Assembly: GCA_024701455.1 (NCBI GenBank) | Contig: JABXYP010000001.1 | Coordinates: forward strand, 252,001-316,000 | Direction of reading: 5' to 3' | Length of the DNA stretch: 64,000 nucleotides | Source of the DNA: Bacillus sp. A301a_S52 | Lineage (GTDB): Bacteria; Bacillota; Bacilli; Bacillales; Salisediminibacteriaceae | Shown: one piece after another, positions 36,539-46,508 of the stretch | How the letters are laid out: the number at the start of each line of letters is the position of its first letter | How positions within the stretch are numbered: position 1 is the first letter of the stretch | Made by a program: the position numbers and the translations under genes | Notes under the pieces: generated by a model | What the model saw: the letters and a program-made list of their open reading frames with translations, nothing else | Told to the model about the DNA's origin: nothing | Databases searched by the model: none

Positions 36539-37372
36539 GTGAATAATTTATTAAACGAGTTACGCATACCTGCAAGATTTGAACAAGCAGATAATGCTTT
36601 TTGGCAAGATCCTTATGTTTCCAAACGATTATTAGAAGCTCATTTAAGCTCTGATACTGATGGCGCTAGTAGGAGTTTTGCGTTTATTGATAAGTCTATT
36701 AATTTCATTCAGCACGTTGCTCCCAAGAAATCTTATCAAAAGGTATTAGATTTAGGTTGTGGTCCGGGTATTTATTGTGAGCGGTTAGCCAGAAAAGGTT
36801 ATACGGTAACAGGAATAGACTTCTCTGAAAACTCAATTCGTTATGCTAAAGAACAAGCAAAAAAGCTAGATTTTGATATTGAATATCGCTATAAGAATTA
36901 TATGGAATTAAATGATTTAAATATCTATGACTTGGCACTATTGATATATTGTGATTATGGGGCTCTTGCACCTGATGATCGCAGCCGTTTACTTTTCAAC
37001 ATTTGGAAAAGTTTGAAGAATGGTGGGAATGTACTATTAGATGTTTTCTCGCAAAATAAATGTGATCAGTTCAAAGAAGGACAGTATTGGAGTCTCAATG
37101 AAAGTGGTGGTTTCTGGTCAAAGGATCCCTATGTAGCTATTGGTAGAAATCTTAAATATCCTGATAGAGTAACACTAGAGCAAACAACGGTGATTACCGA
37201 TGATAAAACAGAAACTTACTACATTTGGCATCAATTCTTCACAAAAGAATTATTCATCAAAGAAGTTACAGCTGTAGGGTTTACTGTAAAAGAAATTTAC
37301 AATGATGTTTCTGGTGAAACTTACAATAAAGGCAGTCAAACTATGGCCTTATTGCTAGAAAAACAAGAGTAA
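36539..37372 (+). CDS. Class I SAM-dependent methyltransferase
   Basis: A 277-residue methyltransferase with motif I VLDLGCGPGIYCERLARKG (about 78-96), the acidic end of beta2 VTGIDFSENSI, and motif IV YDLALLIYCDYGAL; the C-terminal half is beta-rich. GTG 36539 lies 8 bases behind AGGAGG. The substrate is unknown. It is not close to Erm rRNA methylases by motif (no N-x-P-Y/F), so the resistance-like leader before it is a puzzle rather than proof of a resistance role. Confidence 0.85.
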   Translation: MNNLLNELRIPARFEQADNAFWQDPYVSKRLLEAHLSSDTDGASRSFAFIDKSINFIQHVAPKKSYQKVLDLGCGPGIYCERLARKGYTVTGIDFSENSIRYAKEQAKKLDFDIEYRYKNYMELNDLNIYDLALLIYCDYGALAPDDRSRLLFNIWKSLKNGGNVLLDVFSQNKCDQFKEGQYWSLNESGGFWSKDPYVAIGRNLKYPDRVTLEQTTVITDDKTETYYIWHQFFTKELFIKEVTAVGFTVKEIYNDVSGETYNKGSQTMALLLEKQE

Positions 37373-37547
37373 ATTGAGCAATAAGGAAGAAAAGTATGTT
37401 AACACATTTTCAAGAAGAAATATATTTTCCTTCTTCAACAAACGGGCGCGCTTTTTAGAGATTGTAGGATGAAAATGATCAAACTTTATTCCAAACTAGC
37501 AACGGGTGTAGATTAAAGTTGCACCAAAACACCTCTATAGATTGATT

Positions 37548-37812
37548 TGCGCCCCGCATGGGTGATAACTTGGCGGTGAAAGTCCGCTCAGGCTCGGCAG
37601 TAGGAACTGTTAGCCAAAGGAACGGGTGACCATTGCGAAGTGGAATCTGAAGAAAGCCAGAGGCAAAATCCCGAACTGATGAACAGAAATTGTATATAAG
37701 GCTGAATTGGAATGGGCGAGTTTGTCAAACAAAACAAAGTCCAAGACTGCCCAAGTCCTCTATAGTAAATACAGCAGATACATGGGAGGAAGGTGATCAC
37801 TCTTATTACATG
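37548..37812 (+). mobile_element. Group II intron 5' fragment
   Basis: GCGCCCCGCATGGGTGATAAC, GGCGGTGAAAGTCCGCTCAGG, CTGTTAGCCAAAGG, GTGGAATCTGAAGAAAGCC, GAGGCAAAATCCCGAACTGA, AACAGAAATTG and AAGACTGCCCAAGTCCTC follow each other as in domain I of bacterial group II introns. No reverse transcriptase or domain V follows, so this is a truncated remnant. The stretch 37813-38193 has no supportable gene, only coding-like scraps on the minus strand (for example EVIFIDEPHVVAKMG near 38000). Confidence 0.75.
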
Positions 37813-38193
37813 TATATCCACAAAGGATACAGAAAGATGAAACAGTCTTCATATTGAAGGGGATCGTTCGTGTTTTTAGAGGGTCTTCTTTTGGCTTTGT
37901 TTGATTTGTACGTCACTCATAAATACAAGCGTATTATCTTCTGTCTCTTTAAAAAATACCATCATGTTTCTTTTTAGCCCATTTTCGCTACAACATGTGG
38001 TTCATCGATAAAGATAACTTCTTTACCTACTATGCGCCATAAGTATCTTTAGTATTAGTTACTTGAAAATAAATAACTGAACTTGAATGGGCGAATTCAT
38101 TTTTTCTGGTAGTGATAATATTAGCCTCATCCCATTACATTCAAAGAAAGGCATACTATCAGTGTTAAATAAAAGGAAGAGACCTAATTTCTC

Positions 38194-38354
38194 TTTATCA
38201 CAGATAACTGTCCGTAAAACGTCCTTCTTACTAAATAGAGAGGAGAGATAAATCTATTTAGACGGAAGCTAACGGATGCTAATGTCCTGATTCACGCAAC
38301 GACCTATCAGTGGGAGAAGTACGAAAACGCCCATTGATTGAAGGTTCGTTTTAT
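38194..38354 (+). repeat. TTTAT two-hairpin element, complete copy
   Basis: TTTATCACAGATAACTGTCC to AAGGTTCGTTTTAT, with both hairpins (TAAATAGAG...CTATTTAGA and ATCAGTGGGAG...GCCCATTGAT). Confidence 0.9.
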
Positions 38355-38500
38355 CAGTCTTGGAACGAAATTATTTTTATTTGGAATTTCAAGCGATATG
38401 ACCTTAAGATGGTGTTGTTATGTTAGTCGTTCTATCAATTCTTAATTCTAAATGCTATAATTTGATTACAATGGCATAAATAGGTTACTTAAGGGTGACG

Positions 38501-38535
38501 GCATCATCCCCAGTAGGCAGGAAAGGGGGTGGTGC
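38501..38535 (+). promoter_or_regulatory. 5' leader hairpin sequestering the toxin ribosome site
   Basis: GCATCATCCCC pairs with GGGGGTGGTGC (11 positions, two G-U), which is the Shine-Dalgarno of the toxin frame. TATAAT at 38456-38461 is the likely -10. Confidence 0.6.
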
Positions 38536-38536
38536 T

Positions 38537-38623
38537 ATGATAACTGTGTTTGAAGCATTATCGCTTATGTTGTCGTTTGGCATATTTGTTATAGCGCTAC
38601 TGGCTTTTAACCACAAAAAATAA
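38537..38623 (+). CDS. Type I toxin, holin-like small membrane peptide
   Basis: This 28-residue peptide, MITVFEALSLMLSFGIF then VIALLAFNHKK, is one hydrophobic helix with a basic tail. The pattern MxxxEALxLMxxFGxFxxxLLA...K matches the holin-like toxin family of Bacillus type I systems (BsrG/BsrE relatives). GGGGGTGGT precedes the ATG. The 5' leader can mask the ribosome site, and a minus-strand terminator plus a plus-strand terminator overlap downstream, the layout of a toxin mRNA and a convergent antisense RNA. Confidence 0.82.
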   Translation: MITVFEALSLMLSFGIFVIALLAFNHKK

Positions 38624-38655
38624 TCCACCCTTGAGTTTGGCGGCTCAGGTGGATT
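38622..38655 (-). terminator. Terminator of the probable antitoxin RNA
   Basis: AATCCACC...TGAG / CTCA...GGTGGATT; on the minus strand it is followed by ATTTTTTG. It would end an antisense RNA started to the right, near 38700. Confidence 0.6.
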
Positions 38656-38706
38656 ATTCTTCTGCTTGGTGCTAGTCCCCTTGAAGGGAACCTAGCTATT
38701 GTATAG

Positions 38707-38740
38707 ACTGAAGATGCTAGCACATCTTCAGTCGTTTTTA
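38707..38740 (+). terminator. Terminator of the toxin mRNA
   Basis: GACTGAAGATG-CTAGCA-CATCTTCAGTC then GTTTTTA: a perfect 11-bp stem. Confidence 0.8.
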
Positions 38741-38985
38741 ATTTATTCTATTTCTAATAACAGTATACCCTTTTTTGAAGAAAAAGAAAACTATAGGATG
38801 AGTGCCCACTATTTTTTAGCATCTTTGCTCATCATTCGGAGTAACAAGACCTACAAAGCCTCAAACGACAGCTATTATGACGGTTGTCAGAAGAGCTGGA
38901 AGAAGTCAGAATAACATATCGAAGGGACTAACAGAAGAAGGGAAGCCTGTATATTCAAATAACCGTTGGATTGGACGTATATTGG

Positions 38986-39074
38986 TGGGGGATAACGGTT
39001 GCTAAAATCCTGATTGACTCAACCTTCAATCAGTGGGAGAAGTACGAAAACGCCCACTAATTGAAGGGTCGTTT
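38986..39074 (+). repeat. TTTAT element, 3' part only
   Basis: GATAACGGTTGCTAAAATCC, hairpin 2 (CAATCAGTGGGAG...GCCCACTAATTG) and GAAGGGTCGTTTTT; the left end and hairpin 1 are absent. It abuts the stop codon of the SDR gene. Confidence 0.8.
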
Positions 39075-39869
39075 TTAATAAATAGTAGGTATCAAACCAC
39101 CGTCCATCCGAATGGCTGTACCTTTCATAGCACCTGAATGTGGGCTGCTTACAAATGCAACCATCCTTCCTATCTCGAAAGGTCGAATAAACCTTTCAAT
39201 ATGTGAATCAGGTAAATGAGACAATACGAAGTCCTTTTCAATTTGTTCGAAAGACTCATTTGAATGACTATATATATCTTTGAGTATATTTTCGACGTTC
39301 TCCGACAATGTTGGTCCAGGCATAATGGTGTTAATTGTCACTTCTTTGCCCTTAGTTAAAAATGACAATGATTTAGATAAAGATAAAATCATAGATTTTG
39401 TCACAGCATACTGTAGCATATTTCCTGAAGGCATGACAGCTTCTTCACTAGCAATAAAAATAATTCTGCCAAAATTTCTGTCCAGCATATCATTTATATA
39501 AAATCTAGACAAGTTATCAGCAACAAGAAAATTTGTCTCAATATATTTCTTCCAAACATCTTCATTGATTTCTTCATAAGTCATCATTTCATATATTCCT
39601 AAATTATTCACAAGAATATCTACATTAGGATGATCGCGGTATATATTTTCTCTTTCATCATTGTTCAATAGATTGCCAAAAGCATTTTGAGGATTCGTTT
39701 TTGGATATTTTATCTTAATGTCCTTAACTATCATTTCTACTTCCTCATTGTTTCTGCCGTTGACTAAAATATCCATACCCTCTTTTGCAAGTTCGAATGC
39801 TATTGCCTTTCCTATTCCTTTAGTTGACCCAGTAATGAGCGCTTTTTTATTTTTTAATTGTAAGTCCAT
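39075..39869 (-). CDS. Short-chain dehydrogenase/reductase
   Basis: This 264-residue Rossmann oxidoreductase has the cofactor motif ALITGSTKGIGKAIA, the stabilising VNNLG (NNAG variant), and catalytic Ser followed by YAVTKS (YxxxK), where the Ser/Ala region reads FIASEEAVMPSG. The substrate is unknown. ATG 39869 starts 1 base after the TetR stop, and its ribosome site (AAAGGAG) lies in the last tetR codons. The two form a small autoregulated operon. Confidence 0.9.
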   Translation of the reverse strand: MDLQLKNKKALITGSTKGIGKAIAFELAKEGMDILVNGRNNEEVEMIVKDIKIKYPKTNPQNAFGNLLNNDERENIYRDHPNVDILVNNLGIYEMMTYEEINEDVWKKYIETNFLVADNLSRFYINDMLDRNFGRIIFIASEEAVMPSGNMLQYAVTKSMILSLSKSLSFLTKGKEVTINTIMPGPTLSENVENILKDIYSHSNESFEQIEKDFVLSHLPDSHIERFIRPFEIGRMVAFVSSPHSGAMKGTAIRMDGGLIPTIY

Positions 39870-39870
39870 A

Positions 39871-40479
39871 TTATTCTCCTTTGTCAGATAGACATAATAC
39901 ATTTAAATAAAAATGAATCGTATTGCGAACAAAGGTTTCTTTTGTGTTTTTTTCATTTTCAACTAAACTAAAATAAATTTGAGGATCAAAAACGTGCATC
40001 AATTGATGAGATAAATAAGTATTAGGTAGAGAAGATTTTATTTCGTTTTTTTCTTTACCCTCTTGTATTATTAGGGAAAAATTCTTTATGATCTTACCGA
40101 TGATTGCACTTAATTCATTGTGATATTGCACATTAAATAACTTATGCATGTAAAGAAAATGAGTTTTAGTGAAGTCAAAAAAGTCACTATCAAATCCATA
40201 AGTTATGATTTTTTCTATCTTATTTCTTATCTGATTTTCGTTTTGGTCTATTAGTTCTACTTTCTGATTGAGTTCTTCCAATTTAGGTATCAAAATGTTA
40301 AAAAGTAATTCCTCTTTAGATTTAAAATGCAAATATAAAGTGCCTTTGGCAACATCTGATTCTTTCGCGATGTCATTCATAGTTACTTTATCGACCCCTT
40401 TTAATCTAAATAATGTTTCGGCATTATTTAGGATTGTATTATTTCTATCTTGAAATTTTCGGTCCATTCGTTGGGACAT
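39871..40479 (-). CDS. TetR/AcrR-family regulator
   Basis: A 202-residue repressor with an N-terminal TetR helix-turn-helix: ILNNAETLFRLKGVDKVTMNDIAKESDVAKGTLYLHFKSKEELL in residues about 14-60, cited by span. ATG 40479 follows AAAAAGGAGG. Two matching 13-bp palindromes lie just upstream, so it likely represses itself and the SDR gene. The ligand domain gives no hint of the inducer. Confidence 0.9.
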   Translation of the reverse strand: MSQRMDRKFQDRNNTILNNAETLFRLKGVDKVTMNDIAKESDVAKGTLYLHFKSKEELLFNILIPKLEELNQKVELIDQNENQIRNKIEKIITYGFDSDFFDFTKTHFLYMHKLFNVQYHNELSAIIGKIIKNFSLIIQEGKEKNEIKSSLPNTYLSHQLMHVFDPQIYFSLVENEKNTKETFVRNTIHFYLNVLCLSDKGE

Positions 40480-40497
40480 TAACAAATACCTCCTTTT

Positions 40498-40527
40498 TGA
40501 CCAATGGTCATTTTTGACTTATAGTCA
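40498..40527. promoter_or_regulatory. Paired TetR operator palindromes
   Basis: TGACCAATGGTCA (40498-40510) and TGACTTATAGTCA (40515-40527), same pattern TGACYNATRGTCA, centres 17 bp apart, overlapping the expected promoter of tetR-SDR. Confidence 0.75.
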
Positions 40528-40679
40528 TAGTAATCTATCTTTATTGATTTCGCAAGAACTATCATTTTAAAATCAAGTGACAGGAGAGCATCCAGAAAAG
40601 TTCCTGCATGAATTTGTTAATAAGTTGAGGCAATTTCATAATGATGTTTTAAAAGCAACAACACGAATAAGATGCCGCA

Positions 40680-40727
40680 ATTTATATCACAGATAAGAAA
40701 CGCCAACGCATTGAAGGTTCGTTATAT
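40680..40727 (+). repeat. TTTAT element, short remnant
   Basis: TTATATCACAGATAAG and GCATTGAAGGTTCGTTATAT, both ends with the middle deleted. Confidence 0.65.
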
Positions 40728-40833
40728 AGAGTTAATTTAATAAAACTTTATTCTAAGGCTATTCGTTGTATATTTGATACAAATTTTGAGAAAAGCAGCC
40801 CCTTGCGATAATATGAGCGTAAGGGATTTTTTT

Positions 40834-40880
40834 GTGCGCCTGGCAGGGGGGAACTTGGTGATGAAAGACCGCTACAGGTG
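40834..40880 (+). mobile_element. Possible group II intron 5' tip
   Basis: GTGCGCCTGGCAGGGGGGAAC then TTGGTGATGAAAGACCGCTAC resembles the first 45 bases of the fragment at 37548. It is too short to be sure. Confidence 0.4.
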
Positions 40881-41091
40881 GAGATGACTATTTTTGTCAT
40901 TGAAGATGACGACGCATTGTTTGATGCTCTGGTGATGGCGATGAACATGGGAGCAGACGATGATATGAAGGAGCCGTTTCATACAGATGTTCTTTATATA
41001 AAGGTACTGGCTAAAGGGTATTATACAGAAATGTGAGGATTTATTGAGGAAGAATATCTTCCGATTGATGCAAAATGGTAAGTAGATACAG

Positions 41092-41136
41092 ACACAACGG
41101 CTCATGTCGTCAACTAACGACATGAGCCGTTGTGAT
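41092..41136. terminator. Strong inverted repeat after thiC
   Basis: CACAACGGCTCATGTCG...CGACATGAGCCGTTGTG, a 17-bp perfect stem with an 8-base loop. There is no clear T-run on either side. It may end or protect the thiC transcript. Confidence 0.6.
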
Positions 41137-41227
41137 ACGTTAGGAAAGTATACAATCAAACTGCTTTTTTATTGAACCATTTTCACTTTCGTTTTTTAGA
41201 CAGCGACAGAATGGCATCCCATATGAA

Positions 41228-43030
<1,803 letters not shown>

Positions 43031-43094
43031 TTAAAAAATGTAGTAAGGGACGAGACCAAGAACATATCGAGTGGGACATGCCATAAAACAACAT

Positions 43095-43130
43095 AAAAAA
43101 GCCGAATCCATAAAAGTAGACCCGGCTTTA
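43095..43130 (-). terminator. TPP riboswitch expression-platform terminator
   Basis: AAAGCCGGGTC...GATTCGGCTTTTTT on the minus strand, between the aptamer and thiC, the expected off-state terminator. Confidence 0.75.
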
Positions 43131-43164
43131 AATGTAGAAGTTAATTCATAAAAAAAGATGAGCT

Positions 43165-43263
43165 TTCTAACTTCCCCACGCTGGTATGATCCAGATCAGG
43201 TCCAAAGGGTCAAGAAACTTTAACGCGTTTCTGTCTCAGCCCAACTCATTGGACTCCCCTAGT
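43165..43263 (-). ncRNA. TPP riboswitch (THI box)
   Basis: Minus strand: AGGGGAGTCC, GGGCTGAGAC, GACCCTTTGGACCTGATCTGG and ATCATACCAGCGTGGGGAAG, all conserved TPP aptamer blocks in order. Confidence 0.96.
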
Positions 43264-43494
43264 TATTTCAATTGAGTTTGTTTCAAGAATACATCAACTT
43301 CCATAAAAATGAAAGGGTTTTAAAAAAGTTAAAAGTAAACGTTGAGTTAGCACATAACGCCTTAAATGGCACGACTTTCTTTGAAATGTCTCTAAAGTGA
43401 ATATCCCTGCAGTCAGAGACTATTTTTCGAAGTGGGGCTTTCGTTCTCATCTCTATTTTGTGCCTGAGGTTAAAGACGGTTAGTTGTGATAAAA

Positions 43495-43550
43495 AAGGAC
43501 AGAACATAAGACGACTCCCTAAGGATTAAGTGCAGTCTGAAGTGAAAGTC
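43495..43550. repeat. Dispersed repeat, family D (copy 1)
   Basis: GGACAGAACATAAGACGACT, CCCTAAGGATTAA and GCAGTCTG, shared with 46179-46231. The rest of 43264-43769 has no gene I can support. Confidence 0.6.
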
Positions 43551-43769
43551 ACAGCCATTATTGCAACTTTGGTCAATGTTTGCATAGAGCCTTTTCATGA
43601 TCAGACTCAACATTCAACAAACAAGTATCCTCAAATATCTTGTGAGTTTAACTTCTCTGTTTCTTTTAGTGATATATATAGTTCCTGTCGATCAGGTTAA
43701 CGATTTAGGGGAAGAAAAACAACGAAGCTATACAATAAGAATGTATCTTATGTATAGCTCTTCATAATT

Positions 43770-44195
43770 TTATGTTGCTATTGATTTTTCCTGTTTCCAA
43801 GTGTATTTGAAATTACAAGGCTTAAAAAGCTTAGGATTAATAAATTCAACTTTGTCCAATTCACCTGAGAACTCTTCAATAGAAAAATCTATTCGGAGTA
43901 TTTTGCTTTTATTAATACATGTTTTAGCTTCCTTTTTTGAAATCATAACCCAACTATTTGTAGCTATATTGTAGGAGCTGTGAGCGAGAAGTAACTCTCC
44001 ACTTATCAGTTGTAACTCAAGATGATAAGTTCCAGTCTTTGTAATAGGTAATAGCATAGAAGAGTTTCCTTTTAACTGTCCCTTTAAAGTTGATTCTCCT
44101 TGTTCTTTTCCTATAAGTATAGGTTTCCTAAGGAAAAAAAATATAAGGGAAATAGAAAGAAATGCAGAAATTAAGAAGTATATTTTCGTGACCAT
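43770..44195 (-). CDS. Membrane-anchored protein coupled to the fluoride exporter
   Basis: This is a 141-residue protein of unknown family. It has one N-terminal helix (residues about 4-21, ending FFFLRK), then a mostly beta-strand outer domain with SMLLPITKTGTYHLELQLISGE and a C-terminal CNFKYTWKQEK. ATG 44195 lies inside the last codons of the CLC gene (25-base overlap), so translation is coupled and the fluoride riboswitch controls it. A role in fluoride tolerance is inference from position only. Confidence 0.65.
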   Translation of the reverse strand: MVTKIYFLISAFLSISLIFFFLRKPILIGKEQGESTLKGQLKGNSSMLLPITKTGTYHLELQLISGELLLAHSSYNIATNSWVMISKKEAKTCINKSKILRIDFSIEEFSGELDKVEFINPKLFKPCNFKYTWKQEKSIAT

Positions 44196-45508
44196 CCTAC
44201 ACCCTCCTTTGACTTAGGGGATTTTGGTAAATGCCCTAGTGAACTTTCTTCATGATGTTCAAGAGAATGACATTTAGCTACTCCAACTCGTTGTGAGGTG
44301 TATATACCTGTATGTCCAGAAAACATATAACTGATGGCACAGGCCGTGAATAGATAGACCGCAGCCTCTGCTCCAAATAACTCAATTCCCATAATAAAAC
44401 ATGCCAAAGGTGTATTGGTAGCTCCTGCGAAAACAGCGATGAATCCTAATCCGGCAAGTAAAGGTGTAGGTACACCAAGAAAGCTAGAGAGCGTGTTTCC
44501 TAGAGTAGCACCAATCGTAAACAGGGGGGTAACTTCACCACCTTGGAATCCTGCCCCAAGAGTAATTGTTGTTAATAACATTTTCCAGAAGAATGCAAGC
44601 GGTGAAACGTCTCCTTCAAATGATTCGTGAATTAATGGAAGGCTTAACCCAGTATAATCTCTAGTACCTAATATTAGAACAATAGTGACAACGATAGCCC
44701 CACCTACAAAGCTTTTCATCATTGGGTTTTTGAAATAAGTCGAAAACAGTGATTTAAAGCCTTGTGACAACTTACTAAATAATAGGGCGGTTAAACCGAA
44801 AATGATACCCGCTAGGATAATTTTTATTAATAAGATTACTGAAAATTCAGGGATGACGCCAAGGCTATAATGGGTGTGCGGAACGCCCCAAGCACTAGTA
44901 ATTCTATCACCTATTAAAGCGGCAAAAAAACAAGGAATTAATGCTCGATAGCGAATGACTCCAAAGGCCAATACTTCCAATGCAAAAATCGCTCCAGCTA
45001 AAGGGGTCCCAAAAACAGAACCAAACCCTGCACTAATTCCACAAATCAATATGATGTTACGATCTGTCGCACGTAACTTTAAGTATTTCCATACTGCATC
45101 TGCTAAACTGCTTCCCATCTGAACAGCGGTACCTTCACGACCAGCAGAACCTCCAAACAGATGTGTCATAATGGTACCAAAGAGAACTAGAGGTGCCATC
45201 CTGAGTGGCACACCGTCTTGGCTGTTATGAATCTGTTCTAAAATAAGGTTATTGCCTTTACCAGCTGTGCCCCCAAATTTCATATACATATAACTAACGA
45301 TAACACCGGCAATCGGTAAAAACAGTATTAAAATGGGTGTGTTATTTCTCATATTTGTTGCCCAATCTAGACTAGTTAAAAATAGGGCTGAAGCAGATCC
45401 CGCAAGTACCCCAATAATCCCACTAATAATTAACCATTTTCCTAAAAAAAATAAAGATTGGATATGAAAGCTATTTAGAATAAAATCTTTTTCTTTGAGT
45501 CTATTCAT
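44171..45508 (-). CDS. CLC-F type fluoride/proton antiporter
   Basis: A 445-residue CLC-family transporter with about ten helices. Its anion-site motif reads GSAGREGTAVQMG where chloride CLCs have GKEGP, the change that marks the fluoride-specific CLC-F branch. Other CLC landmarks are GFGSVFGTPLAGAIFALEV and GAGFQGGEVTPLFTIGA. ATG 45508 follows GGAGGGACA. A fluoride riboswitch directly upstream confirms the ion. The membrane location and role in lowering cytoplasmic fluoride follow from the family. Confidence 0.92.
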   Translation of the reverse strand: MNRLKEKDFILNSFHIQSLFFLGKWLIISGIIGVLAGSASALFLTSLDWATNMRNNTPILILFLPIAGVIVSYMYMKFGGTAGKGNNLILEQIHNSQDGVPLRMAPLVLFGTIMTHLFGGSAGREGTAVQMGSSLADAVWKYLKLRATDRNIILICGISAGFGSVFGTPLAGAIFALEVLAFGVIRYRALIPCFFAALIGDRITSAWGVPHTHYSLGVIPEFSVILLIKIILAGIIFGLTALLFSKLSQGFKSLFSTYFKNPMMKSFVGGAIVVTIVLILGTRDYTGLSLPLIHESFEGDVSPLAFFWKMLLTTITLGAGFQGGEVTPLFTIGATLGNTLSSFLGVPTPLLAGLGFIAVFAGATNTPLACFIMGIELFGAEAAVYLFTACAISYMFSGHTGIYTSQRVGVAKCHSLEHHEESSLGHLPKSPKSKEGVGWSRKYTS

Positions 45509-45537
45509 AATGTCCCTCCTCTAGGTGAAAAAAAATA

Positions 45538-45568
45538 GACTCCTGCTAAGGGTTACTTAGCAGGAGTC
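45538..45568 (-). terminator. Fluoride riboswitch terminator
   Basis: GACTCCTGCTAAG...CTTAGCAGGAGTC then TATTTTTTTT on the minus strand; its 5' arm overlaps the aptamer end. Confidence 0.88.
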
Positions 45569-45625
45569 ATTATCTCAAAATTGAGCGGTTAATGGCGGAT
45601 CTCCATCGCCGATTTATTACTTTAT
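45558..45625 (-). ncRNA. Fluoride (crcB-motif) riboswitch aptamer
   Basis: Minus strand GGCGATGGAGATCCGCC, TTAACCGCTC and GATAATGACTCCTGC, the conserved fluoride aptamer with its pseudoknot bases. Confidence 0.93.
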
Positions 45626-46062
45626 TTTACCACAGTACCGGTAACCGTCAATATAAATAATCGCTTTTTATGTCAAAATAAAATAAATGGAAATAAACAA
45701 GAGTATTAAGCAGAAGTTGATATTTGGAGAGTAATTTTGAATAAAATAACGCAAGGTTTGCAACAAGTAAGAAACATAGGGACTTCATATTTGCTCTTAT
45801 CTGTTGATAAAGAGGGGGATTAGTCAGAGCTGTCCAAACGAACGGCATGAATAACATAATTAGTATCATTTCAACTAGAACTCTTACCTGCTTGACATTA
45901 GTGGTTCCATCATAGGTGAGAGTTAAATTGCTGAATTGATGTTGAACGCCACATGGCTTTAATGTGTTGGTAGAGATAAGAGATATAGGGAAGAGCGGGC
46001 TACTCATTATGTCCAATTGAACGTTTGCTACTTAAATGCTTAGGTTAGGAGGATGAATCAAG

Positions 46063-46157
46063 CTTTATCACAGATAAGCGTCCATAAAACCCTCGCCTCA
46101 AAATAGAGAGGAGTGGTAATGTCGGACGCTAATGCCCTGATTGAACGTTCGTTTTAT
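46063..46157 (+). repeat. TTTAT element lacking hairpin 2
   Basis: TTTATCACAGATAAGCGTCC, an AAATAGAGAGGAG core, then GCCCTGATTGAACGTTCGTTTTAT; hairpin 2 is lost between CTGATTGA repeats and hairpin 1 is reduced. Confidence 0.8.
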
Positions 46158-46178
46158 TTAATATACGAATGTAAAAGG

Positions 46179-46231
46179 GACAGAACATCAGACGACTCCC
46201 TAAGGATTAACCGCAGTCTGTCCATTTTAGG
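46179..46231. repeat. Dispersed repeat, family D (copy 2)
   Basis: GGACAGAACATCAGACGACT, CCCTAAGGATTAA and GCAGTCTG as at 43495. Confidence 0.6.
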
Positions 46232-46245
46232 TTTATCGCGCAAGA

Positions 46246-46298
46246 GTTAGCTGAAGACAAGCCCTAGGAAAAGCGTCCGTCTGAAGTGAAGGTCACAT
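46246..46298. repeat. Dispersed repeat, family B (copy 3)
   Basis: TTAGCTGAAGACAAGCCCTA, AAAAGCGTCCGTCTGAAGTG, GAAGGTCAC; it follows family D directly. Confidence 0.6.
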
Positions 46299-46508
46299 TC
46301 ATTCTAGTAGAAATTGAATCGTGTTGTTCTTAATGCCAGTTTTACTTAAGGCAAAACTATTATTGTTGCGAAAGTTATTTGACTAGATATATATTACTTA
46401 AACCACCGCAAGAACGTTGCTCTAGACCCACATGATAGTCGTCTGATAGGATAAATTTGTAATAGCGATAGGGGTTTAAATGGGTATGGATAACATGTGT
46501 GGTGGTGA

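Noticed and set aside
37588-37821. 77-residue minus-strand frame
   Set aside because: It is the complement of conserved group II intron RNA.
45648-46016. 122-residue minus-strand frame with hydrophobic segments
   Set aside because: No ribosome site, odd composition, starts amid repeats; I recognise no family.
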